DNA from: Cavia porcellus
Lineage: Eukaryota > Chordata > Mammalia > Rodentia > Caviidae
Direction of reading: 5' to 3'
DNA length: 64,000 bases
NCBI RefSeq assembly: GCF_034190915.1
Contig: NW_026947543.1
Coordinates: 3,100,001 to 3,164,000, forward strand
The position numbers were made by a program, and so were the translations under genes. The notes beneath the pieces are model-generated. The model was not told the DNA's origin. It made no database searches and worked only from the letters and a program-made list of their open reading frames with translations. The first letter of the stretch is position 1, and the number at the start of each line of letters is the position of its first letter. Of this stretch, positions 9,239-21,796 are shown in pieces.

Positions 9239-10360
9239 GAGGACAACAGAAAACTAGACACACTTGGTCTAGGTCCCGGGGTTCACTACATGAGTTGTGG
9301 AGTCTAATTATTCCATGCCATGAGAAAATACCTGGGATTTTTAGTGAAAGGGGCATTTGCATCCCTTTTCTAAGGGTTTTCCTTTCACCATGTTACATTT
9401 GAATTCTGGGAAAACCTGCTGGTGACAAGCTATCCAGCATTATGTTGGATTAGGTATTGAGCTAGTACCGCATGTTAAGTGTTCAGGGTTATGCTGCAAT
9501 GGCTGCAGACCTCCTTGAAATAGCTATTGCAGACAAGTGAACCCCGAGGAAGCTGGATAGTTCAAGCAGGCACTCCAAATATTCATGCACTGCAAGGATT
9601 CACTTTCATTTTGGGACTCATTTTCTGGTTGCTGGCTTTTAGTGCTAACTGATACTACCATGGTGGCAGTAATCCAGCAGAGACTGCATGTATGGTTTGC
9701 AAGTTTGCTTCCCAAGCCACCAGAAACTTGGCAGAACACAAATCATTGTGGCATTTTCTTTCCTCCCCTGAAACATTTGGCTTTCTAAGTTTGAAAATTG
9801 AATAGACTGGGCTAGTCAGGTTTGGACCCCATGTACCACCAACAGAGCTAAAGACAGAGCCAATTACTTCCCTCCACTTGTCAAAATATGTCAAATTTGC
9901 TTGGTCACCACAACTTCAAAGAAAATTCTGAGGCAACTTAGAGAGGTGAATCAAATACTGCCTGATTTGTATGGCTGCGGTTGTATGAGGTGGAAAGCTG
10001 CAGAGTTGGGCTGAAACTGTTCACAGTAATCCACAGGCTTGTGGTTGCCAGGCAACCACACTGGGCTGAGATTGGCTGAACATCACTGTGAGGTGGATTT
10101 TAGGTTCTAGGTTTGAAAATTTAAAAGACTGGGGTAGTCAAGTTTGGAACACATCGACCACAGACAGACCAAAAGGTCTTTCAATTACTTCCCTGCACTT
10201 CTCAAAATACGTCAAATTTTCTTGATCACTACAACTGTAAAAAAAATTCTGAGGCAACATAGAGAGGCTAATCAAATACTGCATGATTGGAATGGCTGTG
10301 GTTGTATGAGGTGGAAAGCTGCAGAGTTGGGCTGAAACAGTTCACAGAAAGCCACAAGCT

Positions 10361-10527
10361 TGTGGTTGCCAGGCAACCACACTGGGCTGTGATTGGCTGA
10401 GCACCATTGTGAGCTGGACTTTAGGCTCTAGGATACAAGTGTGTAGTAGGAGACCTGAGTCACAATGCTGGGCGTTGCCATGGAGACCTCAGTGTCACAG
10501 AGGACCTTGTAGGGCAAGATTTAAATA
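10361..10527 (+). promoter_or_regulatory. Promoter-like module, monomer 3
   Basis: All elements intact, TATA-like box at 10520-10527. GTGTAGTAGGAG replaces GTGCAGTAGGAG between the CCAAT and AP-1 sites. Confidence 0.55.
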
Positions 10528-12969
10528 GGATGAATATTCTTGGCCTGGTATGCCACAGGATTCTCACTGAAGGCTTCACTGCTCAGAATTTGGGGATGCA
10601 AGTGCTTCCCAATCTACATATGGATGTACTTTCAATGGGATATGAAATATGCCAGGGCCTGGCAGATGTTCTCTGACATGTCCTATCCTTGAGCATATGC
10701 TTTTCCCTTGTCATGTCTGTCATTTGGCTGAGTCCTGTTCCCTAAGCTACTCAGTCAAGACTTGCTGGAATCATTCACCTGCAGTATAAGAGCTTTCTGT
10801 GAAATGTCTCAGCAGAAATCCTCTGCAAGCACATAGCTTTGGATATGAGAGACAGTGGTAGAAGTTGAATTTCAAGGGCAGATATTTGAAAACAATGAAA
10901 CAAGCCCCAAATAAGATCTTTACATGTTTCCCAGATGAATATGTTTGGAAATATGGGGGAAGATGGAGATCAAGGCTGGGAAGAGTGCACACCCATTTCA
11001 AGGTACAAAAACCAGGGAAAAACATGGGAAAGCAAGAGAGCTGGTTAATCTGATGTAAAAATCTTTGATGAAGAAAGGAAAATTATATTCTCTTGGTGAT
11101 TTAATCAGGCTGTAGCAGTGAAGTTCTCATGTTGGTTGTCCTATGTGTGGCCTTCTGCATTGGGCAGTGGATGCAGGACAGGAGATCTTCAAATAAATCT
11201 GGTGGAACACAAAATAGTGAAAAAAATATCAAGCTAAATCCTGTGTATTCCTTCCCTTTGAGAACATATATGGATAATGTCCGGAATTTCAAAAGAGAAA
11301 ATGTCTATTGGGTCATGGTTTCACCAATGAAATGGTCACTTCACATAACATTTTGAATTTTGCTTTCACAGTTGCTCATGTACCGGGCCTGAGTAAAGCA
11401 GAATGCAGAGTAAGCCTCATCAATAGTTGTGCATTCCATAAGTGGTTTTAAAACCAGTGAAACCCTTTGGACCTAGTGTTTGTATATAATTGGTTGATTG
11501 GTTTTTCAAATTGTTTGTTTTACTATTTTTAACTTTGGGAGTCAGGGAAGCCCTCACTCATAGTGATTTAGACCTCTCCAAAAGCTCTGAAGTTATTCAT
11601 GTAACAGCTATTACATGTTATAAGTTTCTCCTATTAAAACTTGAAAGTCTAACAGACTCTGCTACTTGTCATCAAATTCAGTGTTGCGCTAAATTCAGTG
11701 TTGGACTTTTTTTTACAAGTCCTTTGAAATGTGTCCTCCTCTAGTCACTGGTCGTGCTGGAATGTACTTTCTTGTGAAGACAGGATTTGCGCAAATTGAC
11801 ACAAGTACAGTTTGCCACTACTCTGGACACCTGGTTAAATATCGAGTTCCCTAAATGGTGTGTGTTTTACTTTGATCTCTGCTCACACATTGCTCATCCT
11901 GTTAGAACCACAGGGCTCCAGGCCATAGCGTTCTAGGCCTAAACAAGAAAATTTCCATTCCGTTTTGGGAGTTCATTCGTCTCTCATAATTACTTTTTCC
12001 ACAAATGTGTGCTTCAGGAGAGTCCCGTTCTAATTGTGGAGAGGCCCATTTTCCTTCTCTCATTTTCAGACTTTCTAAGATTTTCAGTTACTAGAGGTTT
12101 TCCCAGACTTACCATTGTCAAGGGACAGTGCACTTCCCTTGAAGTTGTGCAGTATTACTTCATGTGTGTCCGTGGAAATTCCACCAATGGGAAACTCTTG
12201 CTGTAGTCATCTCCAAGTGTTTCTGCGTAAGAAAATATAACTAACAAAGGATGTGGTTTCAAGTAGAATGAGGAATGGAGGGATAATCTTTATTTCAGTG
12301 CAGGTTGACCTTTCAAAGAAACAGTAATTCCTGTGAAATAGGAGGTAAAATCTTTTGTAAAGAGACATGCATATGACATGCTCAACTTTATGTCACATTT
12401 TTTAAAAAGCCAAGGGCATTTGAGAAATTCTTGGCTGCTGAATTGTCCCTTTTTTGAAATTTCTCTTAGGTAACACACTCCAGCTTCTTCAAACCATGGT
12501 ACAGTTCCTTCCATGTAAAAAACCAAAGCAAAAAACAAAATAAATTAAAACAAAACCCATCAAATTACATTTGAGAGCACACAATTGCTCAGCAGGCCCA
12601 CTATTCAAGATGCTAGAGGTACAGAAGCCTCAGCCTTCAGCCCATGGCCTGAAGTTTTGTCTCTATCATGGCCCCTCAATTCCCTGGCATGTCCACATTA
12701 ACTCATGAATCTTTATCATTTCCTGTTCAAATGCACAGGATCCAAAATACTTGAACTTTGTTCACCTGGGCTGTAATCATCCAAGGACACATCAGAGGAA
12801 AGGCAGCCATCCCCTTGCCTGGGGCCTTGGAGCTTATCACAATAGAAATGGAAACCTGAACAAGGGGAGCCAAAACAAAGAGAGTAATATTCCTAAAGTC
12901 TGAAACACAGAAGCTACCTATAGACCAGTAGTGGGATTTCACAAATTATGTAAGAATCTCTGTGCACAT

Positions 12970-13111
12970 GCTTGGCATGGTCGCTCATGCCTATAATCCC
13001 AGCAATCTGGGGGATGAGGTGGATGGATCCTTGGGAGTTCCAGTACATCATGGGCTATGAATTTATTTCAAGGCCTCTTTCAACAACTACATAAGATGCT
13101 GTTTCCAAAAA
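12970..13111 (+). mobile_element. B1-type SINE, monomer 4
   Basis: Same insertion as in monomer 1. It reads GGGGGATGAGG and CAGTACATCATGGGC. Confidence 0.8.
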
Positions 13112-14233
13112 GAGGACAACAGAAAACTAGACACACTTGGTCTAGGTCCCGGGGTTCACTACATGAGTTGTGGAGTCTAAATATTCCATGCCATGAGAAA
13201 ATACCTGGGATTTTTAGTGAAAGGGGCATTTGCATCCCTTTTCTAAGGGTTTCCCTTTCACCATGTTACATTTGAATTCTGGGAAAACCTGCTGGTGACA
13301 AGCTATCTAGCATTATGTTGGTTTAGGTATTGAGCTAGTACCGCATGTTTAGTGTTCAGGGTTATGCTGGAATGGCTGCAGACCTCCTTGAAATAGCTAT
13401 TGCAGACAAGTGAACCCCGAGGAAGCTGGATACTTGAAGCAGACACTCCAAATATTCATGCACTGCAAGGATTCACTTTCATTTTGGGACTCATCTTCTG
13501 GTTACTGGCTTTTAGTGCTAACTGATACTACCATGGTGGCAGTAATCCAGCAGAGACTGCATGTATGGTTTGCAAGTTTGCTTCCCAAGCCACCAGAAAC
13601 TTGGCAGAACACAAATCATTGTGGCATTTTCTTTGCTCCCCTGAAACATTTGGCTTTCTAAGTTTGAAAATTGAATAGACTGGGCTAGTCAGGTTTGGAC
13701 CCCATGTACCACCAACAGAGCTAAAGACAGAGCCAATTACTTCCCTCCACTTGTCAAAATATGTCAAATTTGCTTGGTCACCACAACTTCAAAGAAAATT
13801 CTGAGGCAACTTAGAGAGATGAATCAAATACTGCCTGATTGGAATGGCTGTGGTTGTATGAGGTGGAAAGCTGCAGAGTTGGGCTGAAACTGTTCACAGA
13901 AATCCACAGGCTTGTGGTTGCCAGGCAACCACACTGGGCTGAGATTGGCTGAACATCACTGTGAGGTGGATTTTAGGCTCTAGGTTTGAAAATTTAAAAG
14001 ACTGGCGTAGTCAAGTTAGGAACACTTCGACCACAGACAGACCAAAAGGTCTTTCAATTACTTCCCTCCACTTCTCAAAATATATCAAATTTTCTTGATC
14101 AGTACAACTGTAAAAAAAATTTTGAGGCAACATATAGAGGCTAATCAAATACTGCATGATTGGAATGGCTGTGGTTGTAGGAGGTGGAAAGCTGCAGAGT
14201 TGGGCTGAAACAGTTCACAGAAAGCCACAAGCT

Positions 14234-14400
14234 TGTGGTTGCCAGGCAACCACACTGGGCTGTGATTGGCTGAGCACCATTGTGAGCTGGACTTTAGGCT
14301 CTAGGATACAAGTGTGCAGTAGGAGACCTGAGTCACAATGCTGGGCGTTGCCATGGAGACCTCAGTGGCACAGAGGACCTTGTAGGGCAAGATTTAAATA
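14234..14400 (+). promoter_or_regulatory. Promoter-like module, monomer 4
   Basis: All elements intact, TATA-like box at 14393-14400. It has CAGTGGCACAGAGG, the type B form, in place of CAGTGTCACAGAGG. Confidence 0.55.
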
Positions 14401-16842
14401 GGATGAATATTCTTGGCCTGGTATGCCACAGGATTCTCACTGAAGGCTTCACTGCTCAGAATTTGGGGATGGAAATGTTTGCCAATCTACACATGGAAGT
14501 ACTTTCAATGGGATATGAAATATGCCAGGGCCTGGCAGATGTTCTCTGACATGTCCTATCCTTGAGCATATGCTTTTCCCTTGTCATGTCTGTCATTTGG
14601 CTGAGTCCTGTTCCCTAAGCTATTCAGTCAAGACTTGCTGGAATCATTCACCTGCAGTATAAGAGCTTTCTGTGAAATTTCTCAGCAGAAATCCTCTGCA
14701 AGCACATAGCTTTGGATATGAGAGACAGTGGTGGAAGTTGAATTTCAAGGGCAGATATTTGAAAACAATGAAACAAGCCCCGAATAAGATCTTTACATGT
14801 TTCCCAGATGAATATGTTTGGAAATACGGGGTAAGATGGAGATCAAGACTGAGAAGAGTGCACATTCATTTCAAGGTACAAAAACCAGGGAAAAACATGG
14901 GAAAGCAAGAGAGCTGGTTACTTTGATGTAAAAATCTTTGATGATGAAAGGAAAATTATATTCTCTTGGTGATTTAATCAGGCTGTAGCAGTGAAGTTCT
15001 CATGTTGGTTGTCCTATGTGTGGCCTTCTGCATTGGGCAGTGGATGCAGGACAGGAGATCTTCAAATAAATCTGGTGGAACACAAAATAGTGAAAAAAAT
15101 ATCAAGCTAAATCCTGTGTATTCCTTCCCTTTGAGAACATATATGGATAATGTCCGGAGTTTCAAAAGAGAAAATGTCTATTGGGTCATGGTTTCACCAA
15201 TGAAATGGTCACTTCACATAACATTTTCAATTTTGCTTTCACAGTTGCTCATGTACCGGGCCTGAGTAAAGCAGAATGCAGAGTAAGCCTCATCAATAGT
15301 TGTGCATTCCATATGTGGTTTTAAAACCAGTGAAACCCTTTGGACCTAGTGTTTGTATTTAATTGGTTGATTGGTTTTTCAAATTGTTTGTTTTACTATT
15401 TTTAACTTTGGGAGTCAGGGAAGCCCTCACTCATAGTGATTTAGACCTCTCCAAAAGCTCTGAAGTTATTCATGTAACAGCTATTACATTTTATAAGTTT
15501 CTCCTATTAAAACTTGAAAGACTAACAGACTCTGCTACTTGTCATCTAAATTCAGTGTTGCGCTAAATTCAGGGTTGGACTTTTTACAAGTCCTTTGAAA
15601 TGTTTCCTCCTCTAGTCACTGGTCGTGCTTGAATGTACTTTCTTGTGAAGACAGGATTTGAGCAAATTGACACAAGTACAGTTTGCCTCTACTCTGGACA
15701 CCTGTTTAAATATCGACTTGCCTAAATGGTGTGTGTTTTACTTTGATCTCTGCTCACATTTTGCTCATCCAGTTAGAACCACAGGGCTCCAGGCCATTGC
15801 GTTCTAGGCCTGAACAAGAAAATTTCCATTCCGTTTTGGGAGTTCATTCGTCTCTCATAATTACTTTTTCCACAAATGTGTGCTTCAGGAGAGGCCCTGT
15901 CTAAATGTGGAGAGGCCCATTTTCATTCACTCACTTTCAGACTTTCTAAGATTTTCAGTTACTAGATGTTTGCCCAGACTTGCCATTGTCAAGGGACAGT
16001 GCACTTCACTTGAAGTTGTGCAGTATTACTTCATGTGTGTCCGTGGAAATTCCACCAATGGTAAACTCTTACTGTAGTCATCTCCAAGTGTTTCTGCGTA
16101 AGAAAATATAACTAACAAAGGATGTGGTTTCAAGCAGAATGAGGAAAGGAGGGATTATCTTTATTTCAGTGCAGGTTGACCTTTCAAAGAAACAGTAATT
16201 CCTATCAAATAGGAGGTAAAATCTTTTGTAAAGAGACATGGACATGACACACTCAACTTTATGTCACTTTTTTTAAAACGCCAAGGGCATTTGAGAAATT
16301 CTTGGCTGCTGAATTGTCCCTTTTTGCAAATTTCTATTAGGTAAGACACTCCAGCTTCTTCAAACCATGGTACAGTTCCTTCCATGTAAAAAACCAAAGC
16401 AAAAAACAAAATAAATTAAAACAAAACCCATCAAATTACATTTGAGAGCACACAATTGCCCAGCAGGCCCACTTTTCAAGAAGCTAGATGTACAGAATCC
16501 TCAGCCTTCAGCCCATGGCCTGAAGTTTTGTCTCTATCATGGCCCCTCAATTCCCTGGCATGTCCACATTAACTCATGAATCTTTACTCATTTCCTCTTC
16601 AAATGCACAGGATCCAATATATTTGAACCCTGTTCATCCAAGGCTGTAATCATCCAAGGACACACCAGAGGAAGAGCAGCCACTCCCTTGCCTGGGGCCT
16701 TGGAGCTTATCACAATAGAAATGGACACCTGAACAAGGGGAGCCAAAACAAAGAGAGGCATATTCCTAAAGCCTGAAGCACAGAAGCTACCTATAGACCA
16801 GTAGTGGGATTTCACAAATTATGTAAGAATCTCTGTCCACAT

Positions 16843-16984
16843 GCTTGGCATGGTCCCTCATTCCTATAATCCCAGCAATCTGGGGGCTGAGCTGGATGGA
16901 TCCTTGGGAGTTCCAGTCCATCTTGGGCTACGAATTCATCTCAAGGCCTCTTTCAACAACTACATAAGATGCTGTTTCCAAAAA
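16843..16984 (+). mobile_element. B1-type SINE, monomer 5
   Basis: Same insertion, with the type B pattern GCTGAGCTGG and CCATCTTGGGC, in line with the B-like left half of this monomer. Confidence 0.8.
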
Positions 16985-17509
16985 GAGGACAACATTAAAC
17001 TAGACACACTTGGTCTAGGTCCCTGGGTTCACTACATGAGTTGTGGAGCCTAATATTCCATGCCATGAGAAAATACCTGGGATTTCTAGTGAAAGGGGCA
17101 TTTGCATCCCTTTTCTAAGGGTTTCCCTTTCACCATGTTACAGTTGAATTCTGGGAAAACCTGCTGGTGATAAGGTATTGAGCTAGTACCTCATGTTTAG
17201 TGTTCAGGGTTATGCTGGAATGGCTGCAGACCTCCTTGAAATAGCGATTGCAGACAAGTGAACCCCAAGAAAGCTGGATAGTTGAAGCAGGCACTCCAAA
17301 TATTCATACACTGCAAGGATTTCCTTTCATTTTGGGACTCATCTTCTGGTTGCTGGCTTTTATTGCTAACTGATACTATCATGGTGGCAGTAATCCAGCA
17401 GAGACTGCATGTATGGTTTGCAAGTTTGCTGCCCAAGCCACCAGAAACCTGGCAGAACACAAATCATTGTGGCATTTTCTTTCCTCCCCTGAAACATTTG
17501 GCTTTCTAA

Positions 17510-17832
17510 GTTTGAAAATTGAATAGACTGGGCTAGTCAGGTTTGGACCCCATGTACCACCAACAGAGCTAAAGACAGAGCCAATTACTTCCCTCCACTT
17601 GTCAAAATATGTCAAATTTGCTTGGTCACCACAACTTCAAAGACAATTCTGAGGCAACTTAGAGAGGTGAATCAAATACTGCCTGATTTGAATGGCTGCG
17701 GTTGTATGACTTGGAAAGCTGCAGAGTTGGGCTGAAACAGTTCACAGAAAGCCACAAGCTTGTGGTTGCCAGGCAACCACACTGGGCTGTGATTGGCTGA
17801 GCACCATTGTGAGCTGGACTTTAGGCTCTAGG
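17510..17832 (+). repeat. Hybrid internal repeat (monomer 5)
   Basis: Single repeat where other units have two. The left part matches the first copy (GAATAGACTGGGCTAGTCAG, ACTGCCTGATTTG). From AACAGTTC at 17737 it matches the second copy (CCACAAGCTTGTGG, CTGTGATTGG). The switch lies in roughly 17700-17738, in sequence common to both copies. This is the expected product of unequal recombination between the two copies. Confidence 0.9.
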
Positions 17833-17927
17833 ATACAAGTGTGCAGTAGGAGTCCTGAGTCACAATGCTGGGCGTTGCCATGGAGACCTCAGTGTCACAG
17901 AGGACCTTGTAGGGCAAGATTTAAATA
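17761..17927 (+). promoter_or_regulatory. Promoter-like module, monomer 5
   Basis: The only X-box module of this unit, made from the 3' part of the second internal repeat. The elements are intact, TATA-like box at 17920-17927; AGTCCTGAGTCA replaces AGACCTGAGTCA. Confidence 0.55.
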
Positions 17928-20368
17928 GGATAAATATTCTTGGCCTGGTATGCCACAGGATTCTCACTGAAGGCTTCATTGCTCAGAATTTGGGGATGGA
18001 AATGCTTGCCAATCTACACATGGATGTACTTTCAATGGGATATGAAATATGCCGGAGCCTGGCAGATGTTCTCTGACATGTCCTATCCTTGAGCATATGC
18101 TTTTCCCTTGTCATGTCTGTCATTTGGCTGAGTCCTGTTCTCTAAGCTATTCAGTCAAGACTTGCTGGAATCATTCACCTGCAGTATAAGAGCTTTCTGT
18201 GAAATGTCTCAGCAGAAATCCTCTGCAAGCACATAGCTTTGGATATGAGAGACAGTGGTGGAAGTTGAATTTCAAGGGCAGATGTTTGAAAACAATGAAA
18301 CAAGCCCCGAATAAGATCTTTACATGTTTCCCAGATGAATATGTTTGGAAATACGGGGGAAGATGGAGATCAAGACTGAGAAGAGTGCACACACATTTCA
18401 AGATACAAAAACCAGGGAAAAACATGGGAAAGCAAGAGTTGGTTAATTTGATGTAAAAATCTTTGATGATGAAAGGAAAATTATATTCTCTTGGTGATTT
18501 AATCAGGCTGTAGCAGTGAAGTTCTCATGTTGGTTGTCCTATGTGTGGCCTTCTGCATTGGGCAGTGGATGCAGGACAGGAGATCTTCAAATAAATCTGT
18601 TGGAACACAAAATAGTGAAAAAAATATCAAGCTAAATCCTGTGTATTCCTTCCCTTTGAGAACATATTTGGAAGATGTCCGGAGTTTCAAAAGAGAAAAT
18701 GTCTATTGGGTCATGGTTTCACCAATGAAATGGTCACTTCACATAACATTTTGAATTTTGCTTTCACAGTTGCTCATGTACCGGGCCTGAGAAAAGCAGA
18801 ATGCAGAGTAAGCCTCATCAATAGTTGTGCATTCCATAAGTGGTTTTAAAACCAGTGACACCCTTTTGACCTAGTGTTTGTATTTAATTGGCTGATTGGT
18901 TTTTCAAATTGTTTGTTTTACTATTTTTAACTTTGGGAGTCAGGGAAGCCCTCACTCATAGTGATTTAGACCTCTCCAGCAGCTCTGAAGTTACTCATGT
19001 AACAGCTATTACATGTTATAAGTTTCTCCTATTAAAACTTAAAAGACTAACAGACTCTGCTACTTTTCATCTAAATTCAGTGTTGCACTAAATTCAGTGT
19101 TGGACTTTTTTTTACAAGTCCTTTGAAATGTGTCCTCCTCTAGTCACTGGCCGTGCTGGAATGTACTTTTTGTGAAGACAGGATATGAGCAAAGTGACAC
19201 AAGTACAGTTTGCCACTACTCTGGACACCTGGTTAAATATCGAGTTGCCTAAATGGTATGTGTTTTACTTTGATCTCTGCTCACACTTTGCTCATCCAGT
19301 TAGAACCACAGGGCTCCAGGCCATAGCGTTCTAGGCCTAAACAAGAAAATTTCCATTCCGTTTTGGCAGTTCATTCGTCTCTCATAATTACTTTTTCCAC
19401 AAATGTGTGCTTCAGGAGAGGCCCGGTCTAAATGTGGAGAGGCCTATTTTCCTTCTCTCACTTTCAGACTTTCTAAGATTTTCAGTTACTAGAGGTTTTC
19501 CCAGACTTGCCATTGTCAAGGGACAGTGCACTTCACTTGAAGTTGTGCAGTATTACTTCATGTGTCTACGTGGAAATTCCACCAATGGGAAACTCCTGCT
19601 GTAGTCATCTCCAAGTGTTTCTGCGTAAGAAAATATAACTAACAAACGATGTGGTTTCAAGCAGAATGAGGAATGGAGGGATAATCTTTATTTCAGTGCA
19701 GGTTGACCTTTCAAAGAAACAGTAATTCCTATGAAATAGGAGGTAAAATCTTTTGTAAAGAGACATGGATATGACATGCTCAACTTTATGTCACATTTTT
19801 TAAAAAGCCAAGGGCATTTGAGAAATTCTTGGCTGCTGAATTGTCCCTTTTTTCAAATTTCTCTTAGGTAAGACACTCCAGTTTCTTCAAACCATGGTAC
19901 TGTTCCTTCCATGGAAAAAACCAAAGCAAAAAACAAAATAAATTAAAACAAAACCCATCAAATTACATTTGAGAGCACACAATTGCTCAGCAGGCCCACT
20001 ATTCAAGAAGCTAGAGGTACAGAAGCCTCAGCCTTCAGCCCATGGCCTGAAGTTTTGTCTCTATCGTGGCCCCTCAATTCCCTGGCATGTCCACATTAAC
20101 TCATGAATCTTTACTCATTTCCTCTTCAAATGCACAGGATCCAATATATTTGAACCCTGTTCACCTGGGCTGTAATCATCCAAGGACACACCAGAGGAAG
20201 GGCAGCCACCCCCTTGCCTGGGGCCTTGGAGCTTATCACAATAGAAATGGAAACCTGAACAAGGGGAGCCAAAACAAAGAGAGTAATATTCCTAAAGTCT
20301 GAAACACAGAAGCTACCTATAGACCAGTAGTGGGATTTCACAAATTATGTAAGAATCTCTGTGCACAT

Positions 20369-20510
20369 GCTTGGCATGGTCGCTCATGCCTATAATCCTA
20401 GCAATCTGAGGGCTGAGGTGGATGGATCCTTGGGAGTTCGAGTCCATCATGGGCTACGAATTTATCTCAAGGCCTCTTTCAACAACTACATAAGATGCTG
20501 TTTCCAAAAA
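20369..20510 (+). mobile_element. B1-type SINE with intact Pol III B box, monomer 6
   Basis: Same insertion. Only this copy has GTTCGAGTC at 20436-20444, a full match to the Pol III B-box pattern GWTCRANNC; the others read GTTCCAGTC or similar. The A-box region TGGTCGCTCATGCC is as in the other type A units. Whether it is transcribed by Pol III cannot be told from sequence. Confidence 0.8.
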
Positions 20511-21629
20511 GAGGACAACAGAAAACTAGACACACTTGGTCTGGGTCCCAGGGTTCACTGCATGAGTTGTGGAGTCAAAATATTCCATGCCATGAGAAAA
20601 TACCTGGGATTTTTAGTGAAAGGGGCATTTGCATCCCTTTTCTAAGGTTTTCCCTTTCACCATGTTACATTTGAATTCTGGGAAAACCTGCTGGTGACAA
20701 GCTATCTAGCATTATGTTGGTTTAGGTATTGAGCTAGTACCTCATGTTTAGTGTTCAGGGTTATGCTGGAATGGCTGCAGACCTCCTTGAAATAGCTATT
20801 GCAGACAAGTGAACCCCGAGGAAGCTGTATAGTTGAAGCAGGCACTCCAAATATTCATGCACTGCAAGGATTCACTTTCATTTAGGACTCATCTTCTGGT
20901 TGCTGGCTTTTAGTGCTAACTGATACTACCATGGTGGCAGTAATCCAGCAGAGACTGCATGTATGGTTTGCAAGTTTGCTTCCCAAGCCACCAGAAACTT
21001 GGCAGAACACAAATCATTGTGGCATTTTCTTTCCTCCCCTGAAACATTTGGCTTTCTAAGTTTGAAAATTGAATAGACTGGGCTACTCAGATTTGGACCC
21101 CATGTACCACCAACAGAGTTAAAGACAGAGCCAATTACTTCCCTCCACTTGTCAAAATATGTCAAATTTGCTTGGTGACCACAACTTCAAAAAATTCTGA
21201 GGCCACTTAGACAGGTGAATCAAATACTGCCTGATTGGAATGGCTGTGGTTGTATGAGGTGGAAAGCTGCAGAGTTGGGATGAAACTGTTCACAGAAATC
21301 CACAGGCTTGTGGTTGCCAGGCAACCACACTGGGCTGAGATTGGCTGAACATCACTGTGAGGTGGATTTTATGCTGTAGGTTTGAAAATTTAAAAGACTG
21401 GGATAGTCAAGTTTGGAACACATCGACCACAGACAGACCAAAAGTTCTTTCAATTACTTCCCTCCACTTCTCAAAATATGTCAAATTTTCTTGCTCACTA
21501 CAACTGTAAAAAAAATTCTGAGGCAACATAGAGAGGCTAATCAAATACTGCATGATTGGAATGGCTGTGGTTGTAGGAGGTGGAAAGCTGCAGAGTTGGG
21601 CTGAAACAGTTCACAGAAAGCCACAAGCT

Positions 21630-21796
21630 TGAGGTTGCCAGGCAACCACACTGGGCTGTGATTGGCTGAGCACCACTGTGAGCTGTACTTTAGGCTCTAG
21701 GATACAAGTGTGCAGTAGGAGACCTGAGTCACAATGCTGGGCGTTGCCATGGAGACCTCAGTGGCACAGAGGACCTGGTAGGGCAAGATTTAAATA
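21630..21796 (+). promoter_or_regulatory. Promoter-like module, monomer 6
   Basis: The X-box core is intact, but the outer arm is broken (TTGAGGTTGCC). TATA-like box at 21789-21796. AP-1 and CCAAT sites intact. Confidence 0.55.

Larger units (their letters stand above)
7747..11621 (+). repeat. Monomer 3 (type A)
   Basis: Full-length type A unit, the longest here at 3875 bp. The internal repeats are at 9789-10110 and 10111-10432. It shares with monomer 2 the TAG in the downstream short frame (about 10862). A TGA-to-TCA change upstream of the MAPQ frame (about 8776) extends that frame eight codons in the 5' direction. Nothing else gene-like is seen. Confidence 0.95.
11622..15494 (+). repeat. 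Monomer 4 (type A)
   Basis: Full-length type A unit with internal repeats at 13662-13983 and 13984-14305. A deletion at about 12715 (CTTTATCATTT in place of CTTTACTCATTT) breaks the MAPQ frame. The second internal repeat has GGTTGTAGGAGG, also seen in monomer 6. Beyond the B1 and the promoter-like module no gene is visible. Confidence 0.95.
15495..19019 (+). repeat. Monomer 5 (short, B-to-A mosaic)
   Basis: At 3525 bp this is about 350 bp shorter than its neighbours. The 24-bp type A segment is missing (GGTGATAAGGTATTG at about 17166), and only one internal repeat remains (17510-17832). The left half carries type B bases (GACACACTCAAC, GGACACCTGAAC, GAGAGGCATATTCC, CATTAAACTAG). From about 17280 onward it is type A (GGGACTCATC, GTGAAAAAAATATCAAGC), so a conversion or crossover junction lies near 17.25-17.34 kb. 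The MAPQ frame is disrupted near 16636 (TTCATCCAAGGCTG). Confidence 0.95.

Noticed and set aside
12290..12538. 82-codon minus-strand frame (MFFALVFYMEGTVPWFEE...) repeated in many units
   Set aside because: It begins inside the A-rich tract. It shows no family resemblance, and changes between units are amino-acid altering; it is interrupted in several type A units.
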